A DNA stretch of 64,000 nt from Shouchella xiaoxiensis (GCF_016907895.1 NZ_JAFBCV010000012.1:62001-126000), one strand, 5' to 3'; shown: positions 8,923 to 19,582, counted from the stretch's first letter. Translations and numbers: made by a program. Notes: generated from the sequence alone by a model not told the origin.

Positions 8923-9627
8923 ATGAAGCAACAAGTATTTATGAAATGGGCGCAACAAAAACATTTATCCATTCCCCATTTGCTATTAGAACATTATACA
9001 AAGCTAAATATAAATGAACATGAATTAATGGTTTTATTGCATATACAATCATTGTTGGACGCAGGGGATGCGTTTCCAACCCCACAAACATTAAGTGAAC
9101 GAATGACGCTTTCTTTAGACGCGTGTGCAGAAATTATTGGAACCCTTGTACGTAAGCGACTTCTATCGATTGAGAATAAACAAGAAGAAGATACGGGCGT
9201 CATGTACGAGCATTGTTCTTTAGAACCTTTGTGGGCTTCGTTAATACACCATTTGGAGCAAGAGAGTGAAACAAAAGTTGAGAATATAAAAGCGGAAAAA
9301 GAAGGCCAATTATACCAACGATTTGAGCAAGAGTTTGCACGACCGTTATCGCCTATTGAAGCAGAGACGTTATCAATGTGGTTTGATCAAGATCAGCATG
9401 GGATTGACCTTATACTAGCTGCTTTACGAGAAGCAGTTGTTTCAGGAAAACTGAATTTCCGATATATTGACCGGATCTTATTTGAATGGAAAAAGAACGG
9501 AATTCGCTCACCTGAACAAGCAAGAGACTATAGCGAACGCTTCCGCAAAAAAATACCACAGGAGCGGAAACAAGCTTCAAGTCAGCCAGCAAATATTCCT
9601 GGATTTCACTGGCTTGAAAATTTATAA
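8923..9627 (+). CDS. dnaD: DNA replication initiation protein DnaD
   Basis: DnaD is a primosome component that acts with DnaA, DnaB and DnaI to load the helicase at oriC and at restart sites in Firmicutes. The 234 residues comprise the N-terminal winged-helix DDBH1 oligomerisation domain and the C-terminal DDBH2 DNA-binding domain, whose YxxxIxxxW motif is seen in YIDRILFEWKKNG. The stretch FEEEFARPLSP-like QEFARPLSPIEAETLSMW matches Bacillus DnaD. The ATG at 8923 follows GAGGTGG. It is followed 10 bases later by nth, as in Bacillus subtilis. Confidence 0.94.
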   Translation: MKQQVFMKWAQQKHLSIPHLLLEHYTKLNINEHELMVLLHIQSLLDAGDAFPTPQTLSERMTLSLDACAEIIGTLVRKRLLSIENKQEEDTGVMYEHCSLEPLWASLIHHLEQESETKVENIKAEKEGQLYQRFEQEFARPLSPIEAETLSMWFDQDQHGIDLILAALREAVVSGKLNFRYIDRILFEWKKNGIRSPEQARDYSERFRKKIPQERKQASSQPANIPGFHWLENL

Positions 9628-9637
9628 GGAGTTTAAG

Positions 9638-10297
9638 ATGCTATCAAAAAAAGATACGCAGTTCGCCATTGATCAAATGGGGGAACTATTTCCGGAAGCA
9701 GAATGCGAACTTGTCCATAAAAATCCGTTTGAATTGTTAATTGCAGTTGTATTGTCGGCGCAATGTACGGATGCATTAGTGAATAAAGTAACTCCAAGAC
9801 TTTTTGAAAAATACAAAGCGCCGGAAGACTATGTGCGTGTAGAGTTAGAGGAGCTGGAACAAGATATACGCTCCATCGGTCTCTTTAGAAACAAAGCAAA
9901 AAACATTAAAAAATTATCCTTTTCTCTAATAGAGGATTTTGCAGGCGTTGTTCCTGAAACAAGAGAAGAGCTTGAATCTTTGGCAGGAGTTGGCAGAAAA
10001 ACGGCTAATGTTGTTACGAGCGTTGCTTTTGGCGTGCCCGCTATTGCAGTCGATACGCACGTTGAGCGAGTATCGAAACGATTAGGTATCTGCCGGTGGA
10101 AAGACAACGTCCGTCAAGTAGAAGAAACGCTGCAAAAGAAAATCAAGCGGGAAGACTGGTCTGATGCGCACCACCGTCTTATCTTTTTTGGGCGCTATCA
10201 TTGTAAAGCGCAGTCGCCAAAATGCCCCAGTTGTCCCTTAGTATCGATGTGTCGTGAAGGAAAAAAGCGCCTAAAGGATCAGCTGCCACATGGATAA
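9638..10297 (+). CDS. nth: Endonuclease III (DNA glycosylase/AP lyase)
   Basis: Removes oxidised pyrimidines and cleaves abasic sites in base excision repair. The 219 residues contain the helix-hairpin-helix LAGVGRKTANV with catalytic Lys121, the catalytic Asp139 in VDTHVERVSKRLG, and a complete 4Fe-4S loop C-x6-C-x2-C-x5-C at C189, C196, C199 and C205. The ATG at 9638 has AAGGAG upstream and overlaps the dnaD stop region closely; the long in-frame extension upstream lies inside dnaD and is not needed. The end overlaps ypoC by eight bases. Confidence 0.96.
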   Translation: MLSKKDTQFAIDQMGELFPEAECELVHKNPFELLIAVVLSAQCTDALVNKVTPRLFEKYKAPEDYVRVELEELEQDIRSIGLFRNKAKNIKKLSFSLIEDFAGVVPETREELESLAGVGRKTANVVTSVAFGVPAIAVDTHVERVSKRLGICRWKDNVRQVEETLQKKIKREDWSDAHHRLIFFGRYHCKAQSPKCPSCPLVSMCREGKKRLKDQLPHG

Positions 10298-10784
10298 AGT
10301 AGTGCCTGAAACACTTTTAATGGAACCTTTTTATGCTCAAGGAGATCGCGTCTTCATTACGTATAATGAATCGTTTAGTGAACGTCAGTGGAGCATTGCT
10401 TTTGCTGAAGATATGGTGGACGATGTGCGCCCATGGCTAAAACCTTATGAACATGTCTCCTTAATCTGTGAGAAATGGAACAAAGAAAAAGCGGCGTTGT
10501 CCCTGTTATATAAAAATCGGCAAATGAAAGAAGCAAAAGCTGGATTAAGGAAAGCAAAAGCGCTTTTAATTCAATCAGTTTGTTGGCTCAATCATGAAAG
10601 AGTGTCACTACTAGCTTTTAATCAACATTTAAAACGTTTTAGAAATAAACCAATTAATGGAGTAGAGCGCATTCAATTTATTTTAACGCATGATCACTAC
10701 TTATCATTTATTCAGCTTTGTGCGATTATGGATGAGCTTCAACGATTAAATGAACGAATTTATCTATTATCATCTCAGCTTTAA
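10290..10784 (+). CDS. ypoC: YpoC-like protein of unknown function
   Basis: A 164-residue, mostly helical cytosolic protein without recognised catalytic motifs. Position directly after dnaD-nth, with an eight-base overlap, matches ypoC of Bacillus subtilis. The conserved-looking centre includes CWLNHERVSLLAFN. Function is unknown; co-transcription with dnaD and nth is inferred from spacing. Confidence 0.7.
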   Translation: MDKVVPETLLMEPFYAQGDRVFITYNESFSERQWSIAFAEDMVDDVRPWLKPYEHVSLICEKWNKEKAALSLLYKNRQMKEAKAGLRKAKALLIQSVCWLNHERVSLLAFNQHLKRFRNKPINGVERIQFILTHDHYLSFIQLCAIMDELQRLNERIYLLSSQL

Positions 10785-10805
10785 TCGAAAGTGAGGAAGA
10801 CGTGA

Positions 10806-13800
10806 GTGAACGACATACATACGACATTGAATTTAAATGAAAAGGAAGAAAAACAATGGAAGTTGATTCAGCAAAAGCAGATTTTTACCGTCGCTCTTAG
10901 TGGTCACTTCTCCTCTGGTAAATCGACATTAATTAATCATTTACTAGGCGTGCATTTGTTGCCTACAAGCCCGATTCCAACGAGTGCTAATCAAATGGAA
11001 ATTTCATATGGAGAGCTTGGCGTATTAATTGACTATACTAATGGAAAGTCAAATCGCTACACAGGAGAAATTGATTGGGATTCAATTCGAATGCTGGGTA
11101 TGGATGGCGAAACTGTTCAAAAAATTACCATACAAGCACCGGTCCCTTTTTTAAAGCATGGAAGTACGCTTTTAGATACACCTGGTGTTGATTCAACTGA
11201 TCCAACACATCAAAACGTGACGCTGGAGGCTTTATTTACAACAGACGCTGTTCTTTATGTGATGGATTACAATCATGTTAAAGCAGAAACAAATCTGTCT
11301 TTTTTAAAGCAATTGTCTGATGAAGGCAAACCGCTTATTCTTGTCGTTAACCAAATCGACAAACATGATGAACAAGAACTTTCTTTTACCGCTTATAAAA
11401 ATGACATTGATTCAATTTTGCAGTCTTGGAAAATAAATTATCAAACCATTTACTATACATCTATGTATGAAGCTGATCAAAATGAATTAAACCACTTTAA
11501 AAATGACTTCTTTGCCTTGCTTGCTGAAGGAGAAAGGCTAGCCCAGTTAAGTAAAAAACGACTAGAGCGTAGTTTCTATTTGGCATTAAAACGGCGATTA
11601 GCGGATGAAGAGGAAGAGGCTCTTGAGGGAATTGAAGCTGAAATCCAAGAAGATGGATTTATGGTTGAAGCTGTTCATCATCTTGATCAAGAAAAGGATC
11701 ATCTCCATGAACTAGTAGCGACAATTGATAACAGAAGAGAGTCATACTTGAAGGATTGGGATTCGTTGTTCCGGCAGGTTACACTATTTAATGCAACGCT
11801 TACTGATCAAACAGCGCTTTGGTTAAAAGCGATGAAACCTAATTTTAAAATGGGGTTGCTCTTCTCAGCTCGTAAAACGGCTGAAGAACGTAGGAAGCGA
11901 ACGAACGAGCTTATTCAGAAACTTGAAGATCAGCTTCAATCGCAATTGGTTTTTCATTTGCATCAATCGTTGCAATCGCTTCCTTTAGAACAAATGACAA
12001 ACAAGGAACCCTTCTTAAATGCTCTTGAAGACTTATCGATATCCATTAGCGAAGATTTTTTAAAAGAAGCTCTTCCAAAAAGTACATTTTCCGACCAGTA
12101 TGTCTATCAATACACGAAAGATAAAACCGATCAAATAAAGCGAATGCTTCGAAAAAAAGCGTTCCATGCACTTGAAGTCGCTGAAAAAGAGCTTGAAGTA
12201 TTTGATCAATCATCAATGAAGTTAGCTAATCAAACGATTAAAACAAAACAGAAGATGCTTCCTTTTGTTCAAAAATTGAGGGACTGTCGAGAACAATTTA
12301 ATAAAAGGTATCTTGAAGTAGAGCGATTAGCGAAAAAACATGATGATAGTGGGAAGCTTGAGCTTGAAATGAAAGAAGCGATGAAGCAAGCCACTGAGCC
12401 GATTGATTCTGTCTGGCATGAAGGCTTAGTTGTTACACAGCCAAAAACGTTATTGCAATCAACCGTTGACGACCGTAGAAAAGGGGAAACGTATACCGCG
12501 CACAAGGACGTAGATTTACTCTCGCTTCAAGCAATTTTAGCTGAATATCGAGAGGAGCAATGGGGAATAGAGTGGCGAGATCGAATCCAGCGCCGTATGG
12601 ATTCAACGAGCAATGAACGTTTTACGGTCTCCCTATTTGGTGCTTTTAGTGCAGGGAAATCAAGCTTTGCTAACGCATTGTTAGGTGATGACGTCTTACC
12701 AACATCCCCACACCCGACAACGGCGACAGTTACAACGGTAACGAAATCAACAGAAGAATCGAAGCACGGTTCTGTTCACGTCACATATAAAAGCTATGAT
12801 GAACTAGATAAAGAATTAGCATCCATTTCAAGGCTTCTTGCAGTTCAATTGTCTCTTAAGAGCATTCAATCTTTTCGTGTCAAGACCTTTAAAGGAGATA
12901 CAGCGGCAAAGAAACAAGCGCTCTCCTATGTGGAGACCTTACAAACGAGTTTAAAAGAAAAAGAATTGCTGCTAGCAACAGTAGAAACCGTTTCAATTGC
13001 TACATTATCTGATCTTGTCGCAAATGAATCAACAGCTTGCTTAATTTCAAATGTGCTTATTCATTACGATTGTCATTTAACCGAAAAAGGCTTAACGCTT
13101 GTCGATACGCCAGGTGTAAATTCAATTAATGGCCGCCATACAAATGTAGCCTATGAACAAGTGAAGCAGTCCGATGCCATTTTCTATGTAACCTATTACA
13201 ATCATTCGTTTTCTAAAGCGGATGCTCAATTTATCGAACAGTTAGGTAAGATTAATCAACAGTTTACGTCTAAAAAACTGTATTTTATTTTAAATGCGAT
13301 TGATTTAGCTAGCAGTGAAGAAGAGCGTTTAGGTGTTGAAAGCTATGTTCGTAAATCATTATTGCAAGCGGGTGTTGACGACGCACAGCTTTATCCTGTA
13401 TCAAGTAAACAAGCTCTTACAGACAAAAAACAAAAAAATGTCCAATCGTCCTTGTTTCGCGCCTTTGAGCAAGAGCTTTATGGACCGATGATTACGTCAT
13501 TTAAACAGTTAGGGCAACAAGCTTTAATGCAAGATATTAAATCCTACTGTTCTGAGCTCTATGACTTACACATGTATGCGAACTTGAATAAAGAGGAGCA
13601 AGCGCTTTTGTTCGAAAGAGCGACACAATACCTTACAAAAGTGACGCGAGATTTTGCTACAGAAGAAGGGAAACCGTTTAAGCTGCGGTTAACACAAGAA
13701 GCAATTGAATTGTTTACGTACCTAAGAGAACGAATCCACTTTGTCGTTCGTGATCAATTTAATGAGTATTTGAATGTATCAACCATTACAGGAACGAGCA

Positions 13801-14357
13801 AAAAACAGCAAAAAGAAGCTTTGCGAATGAACCTTATTCAATGGAAAGAAGAAGGGGTTTATTTTCTCGCGCAAGAATTAAAAGCAACAAATGTCCGCTT
13901 AAGTTTATTGTTCCAGCGTCACCACGATCAGTGGATAAATGAATGGCAAGAAATGATCAAACAGAATTATTCAGCTTTTTATCTCAATGTGCCAAAACAT
14001 TCGGTTTCGTTTACGATGAAGCTGGAAGAACTGAACGCTAATTTAGCACTAGAGCAGTATACGAATCAGTTTACTTCAGCTAGAACATTTTTTGAACAAG
14101 GAATCTTGGTACAGATGAAGGAAGACGCAGCAAAAGAGCTTTCGCAACAGCTGTCTGCATTTATTAGAGAGATGGAAGCAACTCTAATTGATCAAATTCA
14201 AGCTGAAGTGAAATTGGCTCATGCAACAGCGTTAAGACATGTTGAATACAGCATGGAAAACGAGCTAAAAAAAAGAGAACGATTTACAAACCCATCATTA
14301 TCAAACCAGATGAGAGCAGAGCAAGAGAAATTGGAAAACCGGTTGCTAACACAATAG
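10806..14357 (+). CDS. dynA: Double dynamin-like GTPase DynA
   Basis: A bacterial dynamin of 1183 residues made of two tandem dynamin units in one chain, as in Bacillus subtilis DynA (1193 residues), which tethers and fuses membranes and helps protect the membrane against phage and pore-forming agents. P-loops are GHFSSGKST near residue 33 and GAFSAGKSS near residue 612; each is followed by a G3 DTPGV motif and a G4-like motif (NQID, NAID). Long helical stalk regions follow each GTPase. The GTG start has AGGAAG upstream. Here it follows ypoC by 21 bases, apparently as part of the dnaD operon, a location different from Bacillus subtilis. Confidence 0.92.
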   Translation: MNDIHTTLNLNEKEEKQWKLIQQKQIFTVALSGHFSSGKSTLINHLLGVHLLPTSPIPTSANQMEISYGELGVLIDYTNGKSNRYTGEIDWDSIRMLGMDGETVQKITIQAPVPFLKHGSTLLDTPGVDSTDPTHQNVTLEALFTTDAVLYVMDYNHVKAETNLSFLKQLSDEGKPLILVVNQIDKHDEQELSFTAYKNDIDSILQSWKINYQTIYYTSMYEADQNELNHFKNDFFALLAEGERLAQLSKKRLERSFYLALKRRLADEEEEALEGIEAEIQEDGFMVEAVHHLDQEKDHLHELVATIDNRRESYLKDWDSLFRQVTLFNATLTDQTALWLKAMKPNFKMGLLFSARKTAEERRKRTNELIQKLEDQLQSQLVFHLHQSLQSLPLEQMTNKEPFLNALEDLSISISEDFLKEALPKSTFSDQYVYQYTKDKTDQIKRMLRKKAFHALEVAEKELEVFDQSSMKLANQTIKTKQKMLPFVQKLRDCREQFNKRYLEVERLAKKHDDSGKLELEMKEAMKQATEPIDSVWHEGLVVTQPKTLLQSTVDDRRKGETYTAHKDVDLLSLQAILAEYREEQWGIEWRDRIQRRMDSTSNERFTVSLFGAFSAGKSSFANALLGDDVLPTSPHPTTATVTTVTKSTEESKHGSVHVTYKSYDELDKELASISRLLAVQLSLKSIQSFRVKTFKGDTAAKKQALSYVETLQTSLKEKELLLATVETVSIATLSDLVANESTACLISNVLIHYDCHLTEKGLTLVDTPGVNSINGRHTNVAYEQVKQSDAIFYVTYYNHSFSKADAQFIEQLGKINQQFTSKKLYFILNAIDLASSEEERLGVESYVRKSLLQAGVDDAQLYPVSSKQALTDKKQKNVQSSLFRAFEQELYGPMITSFKQLGQQALMQDIKSYCSELYDLHMYANLNKEEQALLFERATQYLTKVTRDFATEEGKPFKLRLTQEAIELFTYLRERIHFVVRDQFNEYLNVSTITGTSKKQQKEALRMNLIQWKEEGVYFLAQELKATNVRLSLLFQRHHDQWINEWQEMIKQNYSAFYLNVPKHSVSFTMKLEELNANLALEQYTNQFTSARTFFEQGILVQMKEDAAKELSQQLSAFIREMEATLIDQIQAEVKLAHATALRHVEYSMENELKKRERFTNPSLSNQMRAEQEKLENRLLTQ

Positions 14358-14392
14358 AAAAAACCAAGGCAGCATAGCTGCCTTGGTTTTTT
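14358..14392. terminator. Bidirectional terminator between dynA and ponA
   Basis: AAAAAACCAAGGCAGC and GCTGCCTTGGTTTTTT flank an ATA loop, giving a perfect 16-bp stem with A- and T-runs on both sides. It serves dynA on the plus strand and ponA on the minus strand. Confidence 0.92.
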
Positions 14393-17066
14393 AGTCTTCA
14401 TCGTTGCTTTGGCTATTGGCCTCGCCGTCGTCTGTCTCATCACCTGGATCTTCAGGTTCTGTTGGCTCAGTAGGTTCTGTTGGTTCTTCTTCATCCGGTT
14501 GGGTATCTGTCCCAGAATCGGGATCTGTGGAACCACCGTTATTTTCATCGCCGTTGGAGCCGTCTGGAGAATCGCCTTCATCTGGATCCGTTCCTTCTGT
14601 TGGAGGTTCTTCTTCAACTGGTTCCTCTTCTTCAGGTGGCGGCTCTTCTTCAATAGGTTCTTCTTCTTCTTCTTCTTCCTCTTCCTCAACGGCTTCAATT
14701 TGTGCGGTAACCGAGACTGAACTACTTGTGACTCCCGTTCCGTCAGTTGCTCGCGCTTGAACGGTAAACGTATAGCTTGAGCCCGGTGTAACATTTGCTA
14801 CAGTTGCCGTTAAATTATCCTCATCAACATCAAGTGACCCACTTGAAATGGACGTATCAAATTCAACTTGATCAAGGAAGTCTGATGAATAAGACCATGA
14901 GAATTGAAGCGTTTCTGCTTCTTCATCATACGTATAGTCAAGGCCGCTTGGATCAGGAATCTCAGCGAACTGCTCAGAAACAGACTCTGGAACCGTGCCA
15001 CGAACAAATAATTCCGTAATGATTTGACTGCTTGGCGTACCTGCACTTGGCAATAAGCCAGTGGATCGTTCGACGCGTTTCTCTTCAACCGAATCTGGTC
15101 TTGAAAAGTCGGCAGTTTCTACGCCTTCATGCACCCCGGTCATGACATGGCGGAATACGTGACGCGCAATATTACCGTGCTCCGACGAGCTTAAATAGTT
15201 GCCTTCTTTATTTTTATCAAAGCCAAGCCAGACGGACATTGAATAATTTGTACTGTAACCGGCAAAGGCAGATGTCATTATCCCACCTTGGGGGATATTA
15301 TAACGTTCAATCTCTTCATCGCCAAAGTTACCCGTTCCCGTTTTACCGGCAATCGGTACGCCTGGTACTTGCGCTGCTTGACCTGTACCGCTAGTCATTG
15401 CCGTTTTTAACATATCGGTAATCATATACGCCGTATAGTCTTCCATCACTTGCGTTGTTTCAGGCTGTATATCTAGCTCGCGCCCGTCTGGAAATACAAT
15501 TTTACGAATCGTATATGGTTCTGTATATTGACCTCCATTAGCAAAAGCTGCATATGAACCGGCAATATCTTTTGTGGAAGAAATGGCTGGCCCAAGAATT
15601 CCTGCCTCGGTTCGTCCGTCGCCTATTTCATACATTTGATCAACGAATTGATACGCATTTTCTACGCCTACTTCATTCATCGCTTTTACTGCAGGAACAT
15701 TTCGGGAGCGTGAAAGAGCTTCGCGCATTGTAATTGGACCTTGGAATTGACGGTCAAAGTTACGTACAGGTCTATCCGGTTGCTCTACGTAGTTATATGG
15801 TTCGTCAACAATTATTTCCGCAGTTGGCTTTTGCTGTGAATCGATCAACGGTGCATAGCTAAGCAATGGCTTCATGACTGAACCCTGATTGCGCTGGATC
15901 GTCGCAAAGTTTTGGACGCGAGCGTCGTTTTCTTCTGTTCCGTTTCCAAGGGCTCGAATTGCGCCAGTGTTATTGTCAATTAACGTGACGCCGGCTCTGA
16001 AATCTTCGTTATCCGGAAAAGGAAGATTTGAGTACTCGCCTGATTTAAGGACATCGTTAACGAGGTTTTGTGCGTCCATATCAAGCGTTGTATAAACTTT
16101 TAGACCAGAATTGTAAATGTCGTTACGCGTTAACTCAGGCATTTCTTCAAGCTCAGTCAACACCTCATCATAAAACGTTAACCAGTTGGAATCTTCTTCT
16201 TCAACATAGTTAATCTGATCGTTAATATCCGTGTTACGTGCTTCTTCAGCTTCATCAGCCGTAATAAAGCCTTCGCGCTCCATCCGGTCAATAACCGTGT
16301 TGCGACGCTGTTGATTGTTTTCCGGGTTACGATTAGGATCAAGTGCAGCTGGTCGCTGTGGAATTGCCGCTAAAACGGCCGCATCAGCAATTGTTAAGTC
16401 ACTAAGATCATCTTTGCCAAAATAGCGCTCAGATGCAAGCTGAACCCCGTAGCCAACAGAAGGACCTAAATTGACTTGGTTCAGATACATCTCTAAAATT
16501 TCATCTTTTGAATAGCGTCGCTCCAACTGGATCGCTAAGTACGCTTCTTGAATTTTTCGCGATAAAGCTTTTTCATCGTTTAAGAATAAGTTTTTAACAA
16601 GCTGTTGCGTAATCGTTGATCCACCTTCAGCACCAAAACCTTCGCGAATGTTCGCTAAGACCGCGCCACCAAGACGCCGGACATCGACACCAAAATGGTC
16701 TCTAAAGCGGTGATCCTCAATGGCGAGAAAGGCATTTGTTAAATGGGGCGGCATCTCACCAATGTCTGCATTAATCCGTCTTTCGGTACCAGAAAGGGTA
16801 AACGCAAGCTCATCGTCCATATCATGAAGTTGCAAAGACTGAGGAAGCGTTAATTGCTCTTTATCAATGTCAGGAGCCCCAGCAATAATAACACCAACCG
16901 CTATTCCGCCCCCGATAATTCCTAAACCAATAATAAGTGCTAGTGACAGGGCTATTTTTTTGAGAACGCCACGTTTTTTTGTTTTCGGTTTGTTTTTCGT
17001 TGTTTTTGTCTTGTCTTTTTGTGATGCATTTTTTCGTTCTTGCCTTGATTTGTACTCATCTGCCAT
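14391..17066 (-). CDS. ponA: Class A penicillin-binding protein PBP1 with FN3 domain and acidic tail
   Basis: A bifunctional peptidoglycan synthase of 891 residues. A basic cytosolic N-terminus (1-33) is followed by one membrane segment (about 36-62), a GT51 glycosyltransferase with [10 protein letters not shown] (E117), and a transpeptidase with SVMK (S396-K399), SRN (454-456) and KTGTGN (K575). A fibronectin type III-like domain follows at about 705-790, then a low-complexity tail (791-891) rich in Glu, Pro, Asp and Thr-Glu-Pro repeats. It shares an 11-base overlap with recU, the conserved recU-ponA pair; RecU is upstream. The ATG has AAAGGAG in front. The strongly acidic extracellular tail fits an alkaliphile or halotolerant host. 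Confidence 0.96.
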   Translation of the reverse strand: MADEYKSRQERKNASQKDKTKTTKNKPKTKKRGVLKKIALSLALIIGLGIIGGGIAVGVIIAGAPDIDKEQLTLPQSLQLHDMDDELAFTLSGTERRINADIGEMPPHLTNAFLAIEDHRFRDHFGVDVRRLGGAVLANIREGFGAEGGSTITQQLVKNLFLNDEKALSRKIQEAYLAIQLERRYSKDEILEMYLNQVNLGPSVGYGVQLASERYFGKDDLSDLTIADAAVLAAIPQRPAALDPNRNPENNQQRRNTVIDRMEREGFITADEAEEARNTDINDQINYVEEEDSNWLTFYDEVLTELEEMPELTRNDIYNSGLKVYTTLDMDAQNLVNDVLKSGEYSNLPFPDNEDFRAGVTLIDNNTGAIRALGNGTEENDARVQNFATIQRNQGSVMKPLLSYAPLIDSQQKPTAEIIVDEPYNYVEQPDRPVRNFDRQFQGPITMREALSRSRNVPAVKAMNEVGVENAYQFVDQMYEIGDGRTEAGILGPAISSTKDIAGSYAAFANGGQYTEPYTIRKIVFPDGRELDIQPETTQVMEDYTAYMITDMLKTAMTSGTGQAAQVPGVPIAGKTGTGNFGDEEIERYNIPQGGIMTSAFAGYSTNYSMSVWLGFDKNKEGNYLSSSEHGNIARHVFRHVMTGVHEGVETADFSRPDSVEEKRVERSTGLLPSAGTPSSQIITELFVRGTVPESVSEQFAEIPDPSGLDYTYDEEAETLQFSWSYSSDFLDQVEFDTSISSGSLDVDEDNLTATVANVTPGSSYTFTVQARATDGTGVTSSSVSVTAQIEAVEEEEEEEEEEPIEEEPPPEEEEPVEEEPPTEGTDPDEGDSPDGSNGDENNGGSTDPDSGTDTQPDEEEPTEPTEPTEPEDPGDETDDGEANSQSNDED

Positions 17067-17682
17067 CTATGTTCGCTCCTTTTGTGGACGACTGAAAGTA
17101 TATTTGGTCAACTGCGGTTAAGTAATCAATCCTTGGATGATAACCGGTGGTGACGATGTGACCAAAGTGTTCAATATCAGTTTTTTTAATTGATTTCCGT
17201 AGGTGTTGCTCATCGTAAAAAGTAATCATATGGGCTGCATCAATAAGAAAAACCTCTCCTGTCATGTGAAATCGGATTAAAACAAAACAAATCCCGCCTT
17301 GCTCCAAAACAGAGCGCATATGTGTAATTTGATGATCATGTATGTTTTTTAAGGGAAAAGACGTTTTGTTTTTTGTTTCCTTTGCTTCGAAATCAATGTA
17401 GGCCCCTTTGTAAACACCGTTGTAGTCTGTGGTTGATGCTTGTTTGAAGTAAGCTTCTTTTATTACTGCAGCACTTCTTTTGGGGTAATCGACTTTTACA
17501 ATTTGCACAGGTGTTGGTTTCTTATGAATAACAGCCTTTTGGCGACTTAAATAATACGCATTCGATTCATCAATATCTTGTTCAAACGTCATACCTCTGC
17601 CACCGTAAGCCTCTTTTTTTGCTGGTGCTTTGGCAAGTGAGGCATTCATAAAAGCTTTTCCGTTTGGGTAACGAATTGTCAC
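17056..17682 (-). CDS. recU: Holliday junction resolvase RecU
   Basis: RecU cuts Holliday junctions during recombinational repair and chromosome segregation, working with RuvAB in Firmicutes. The 208 residues contain the nuclease core [20 protein letters not shown], with the metal-binding and catalytic residues D86, D97, E99 and K101, and the [14 protein letters not shown]-terminal signature. The GTG start at 17682 has AGGAAAGG about eleven bases upstream. Its TGA lies inside the ponA start region, so the two genes are translationally coupled. Confidence 0.95.
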   Translation of the reverse strand: MTIRYPNGKAFMNASLAKAPAKKEAYGGRGMTFEQDIDESNAYYLSRQKAVIHKKPTPVQIVKVDYPKRSAAVIKEAYFKQASTTDYNGVYKGAYIDFEAKETKNKTSFPLKNIHDHQITHMRSVLEQGGICFVLIRFHMTGEVFLIDAAHMITFYDEQHLRKSIKKTDIEHFGHIVTTGYHPRIDYLTAVDQIYFQSSTKGANIDGR

Positions 17683-17748
17683 GTAATCACGACCTTTCCT
17701 AATGAAAACAAACTTGGTATGAAATTTAACGAATGCGGAAAGGTATAA

Positions 17749-18747
17749 ATGCCTAAGTCATTTCTCCATTCTAACATATATCAAAAAAATGTAGTGGAAG
17801 AGAACACGCGATCTCTTGAAAAATTAGTGAAAAATGAGGGAAATAATGGGATGAATGGACTAATCAACTATTTTAATGTGGACAATATTGCCCGAACAAA
17901 AGCCTATGAAAATTTCGGAAGGGAACACCCAGAAATTCGCTGGGCCCGTCTGGCAGGGATGGTGTCAAGAAACGCTGGATGGAATATGACGGATTTAACA
18001 TCTGTAGAATTTCAAACCCTTTTACATCGTGCAAAGCGTCAACAAATTGGCTGGATTTATGAGCGTGCGAATTGGCTCATTTTTGAGGATGCGTATCCAC
18101 AGCTAATCCTATATGCAAAAGCAAAGAAAGACAACTGTTTCTCTTCCGACGAATTCGAGAAGTGGCATATTTCGCGCTTTATGACTGAAGAATGGCAACG
18201 ATTTTGGGAGGAACGAGATGAGAATCGATTAATGCAGGCGCTTATAATCAATGAGCAGTATGTTGTGCAGACTAGGCTGCTTGATGACATTGTGATGGAA
18301 GGTTTTTTTCATTCCTTTTTTTATAAGTTAGAAGAGTTTGCGCATTTAAGCCACGTAATCTTTCCAAGTCAAGCAGGTTTATTATATGGAGAAACCGTTA
18401 CGACTTTTGCAGATCCCGTTGCGCGAATCAAGCTAGGTAAACGTTTAGCGAGCTTGCTTTATCACCCTGATCTTAGTTTTTCTTTTATGAAGTTCGCAGA
18501 TAGCACGGAGCCTATAGGAACAAGGAAAGAATATAAGAAAGCAAGAGCGGCATTGCCATTACGATTTGTTTATCCAAGATACCGGCATCAAGAATCAATT
18601 AAAACGGACTGGTATTGTAAACAAGATGACGCTAAGATCGAAGCTTTATTTTCAAGTGTCAGAATAAAACCCAAAATAATCAATGAATTAAGAACGGATG
18701 CCGAATTACAGATTCTCTGCTGGCTTAAACAGAAAACAACAAAGTAA
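17749..18747 (+). CDS. yppC: YppC-like protein (DUF2515)
   Basis: A 332-residue protein divergent from recU, as in Bacillus subtilis. The N-terminal stretch [20 protein letters not shown] and [17 protein letters not shown] is the signature of the DUF2515 family. No enzymatic motif is recognised; the function is unknown. The ATG at 17749 has an AAAGG-type site. The stop codon lies within a long inverted repeat that acts as a terminator. Confidence 0.82.
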   Translation: MPKSFLHSNIYQKNVVEENTRSLEKLVKNEGNNGMNGLINYFNVDNIARTKAYENFGREHPEIRWARLAGMVSRNAGWNMTDLTSVEFQTLLHRAKRQQIGWIYERANWLIFEDAYPQLILYAKAKKDNCFSSDEFEKWHISRFMTEEWQRFWEERDENRLMQALIINEQYVVQTRLLDDIVMEGFFHSFFYKLEEFAHLSHVIFPSQAGLLYGETVTTFADPVARIKLGKRLASLLYHPDLSFSFMKFADSTEPIGTRKEYKKARAALPLRFVYPRYRHQESIKTDWYCKQDDAKIEALFSSVRIKPKIINELRTDAELQILCWLKQKTTK

Positions 18748-18785
18748 GAGCACGCTTTGCTCAAAGCGTGCTCTTACTTTGTTGT
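18736..18785. terminator. Long perfect inverted repeat, shared terminator of yppC and sspM
   Basis: The sequence is an inverted repeat with 23-bp perfect arms (starting ACAACAAAGTAAGAGCACGC) around a GCTC loop. It contains the yppC stop codon. On the minus strand it is followed by TTTTCTGTTT, which fits termination of sspM; the plus side is followed by TTATTC. The arms are unusually long for a terminator. Confidence 0.8.
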
Positions 18786-18893
18786 TTATTCAGCTGGCCT
18801 GTTTGGCCCTCCTAATTTCTTATCACCTGTAAGTTGAACCGTTTTTTTCTTCGATTCTGTTTTCTTTTTTTGATCTTTTGCTTGATTTTTCAT
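18786..18893 (-). CDS. sspM: Small acid-soluble spore protein M
   Basis: A 35-residue basic peptide, MKNQAKDQKKKTESK at the start and KKLGGPNRPAE at the end. The KKTESK and DKKLGGPNRP segments match Bacillus subtilis SspM, a minor SASP made in the forespore; the gene lies in the same recU-yppC neighbourhood there. The ATG has AGGGGGTG six bases upstream and the gene ends at a long hairpin. The call rests on recalled sequence similarity and on location. Confidence 0.85.
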   Translation of the reverse strand: MKNQAKDQKKKTESKKKTVQLTGDKKLGGPNRPAE

Positions 18894-19075
18894 GTTTCTC
18901 ACCCCCTTAGCTTTAATATTAACGAGAAAGAACATCTTATCCGCTGTCGAAAAGGAGGGAGAAGTGGCTTATTTTACTTTCTTTGTTGAACTCGTTCTAG
19001 TTTTGTCGTCTGTGTAGGGAATTTTAAGCTGATGACGAAATGGTAACCAACAGATCAATAAGAGGAGGATTCGAT

Positions 19076-19582
19076 ATGGCTGTGTTAAAAACAAAAGAAA
19101 TATCGGAGGAAATTGGCGTCAATCCAACAACGATTCAGCGGTGGACGAAATACTTTAAAATTAGTTGTGATGTGAATGAACAGGGTCACTTTTTGTACAA
19201 AGAAGAACATATTAAACTTTTTAAGCATATTCAACGGCAGCTTCAGGAAGGGAAGCGTTTAAAAGAGGTTACGTTAACAAAGAAAGCATCAACCGTTCCC
19301 ACTGTTCAATACGAGGCAAAGCTTGAGAAAGTGTTTGTTCAAGTTCATGCATTGGAGGAGAAATTAGCAACAAAAGCAGATGATGTTGTTAGTTATCAAC
19401 TGCTAAAGCATCGAAGTGAACTGGATGAGATGATGAAACTATTAGACCAGCTAGAAACTCGTCTAGAGTCAATTGAGCAACGATATGCAACGGAGAAGCA
19501 GGTTGTGAACGAGATGCAACCATTACCCAGGCGATTTAAAAATAAAACGTTAAAAACAATTATCTCATTCTTTACCTTTTAA
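19076..19582 (+). CDS. racA: RacA-like chromosome-anchoring protein
   Basis: A 168-residue protein with an N-terminal MerR-type helix-turn-helix ([20 protein letters not shown]), a wing region [16 protein letters not shown], a central coiled coil (about 85-150) and a basic amphipathic C-terminal tail ([17 protein letters not shown]). This architecture matches Bacillus RacA, which binds centromere-like sites and tethers the chromosome to the cell pole through DivIVA during sporulation. The start at 19076 follows AGGAGG. A different MerR-like coiled-coil regulator cannot be fully excluded. Confidence 0.72.
   Translation: MAVLKTKEISEEIGVNPTTIQRWTKYFKISCDVNEQGHFLYKEEHIKLFKHIQRQLQEGKRLKEVTLTKKASTVPTVQYEAKLEKVFVQVHALEEKLATKADDVVSYQLLKHRSELDEMMKLLDQLETRLESIEQRYATEKQVVNEMQPLPRRFKNKTLKTIISFFTF

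Noticed and set aside
14404-14760. Ser/Gly-rich open frame on the plus strand opposite ponA
   Set aside because: It is the complement of the glutamate- and proline-codon repeat tail of PBP1; the composition is an artefact of that low-complexity DNA and it has no ribosome binding site.
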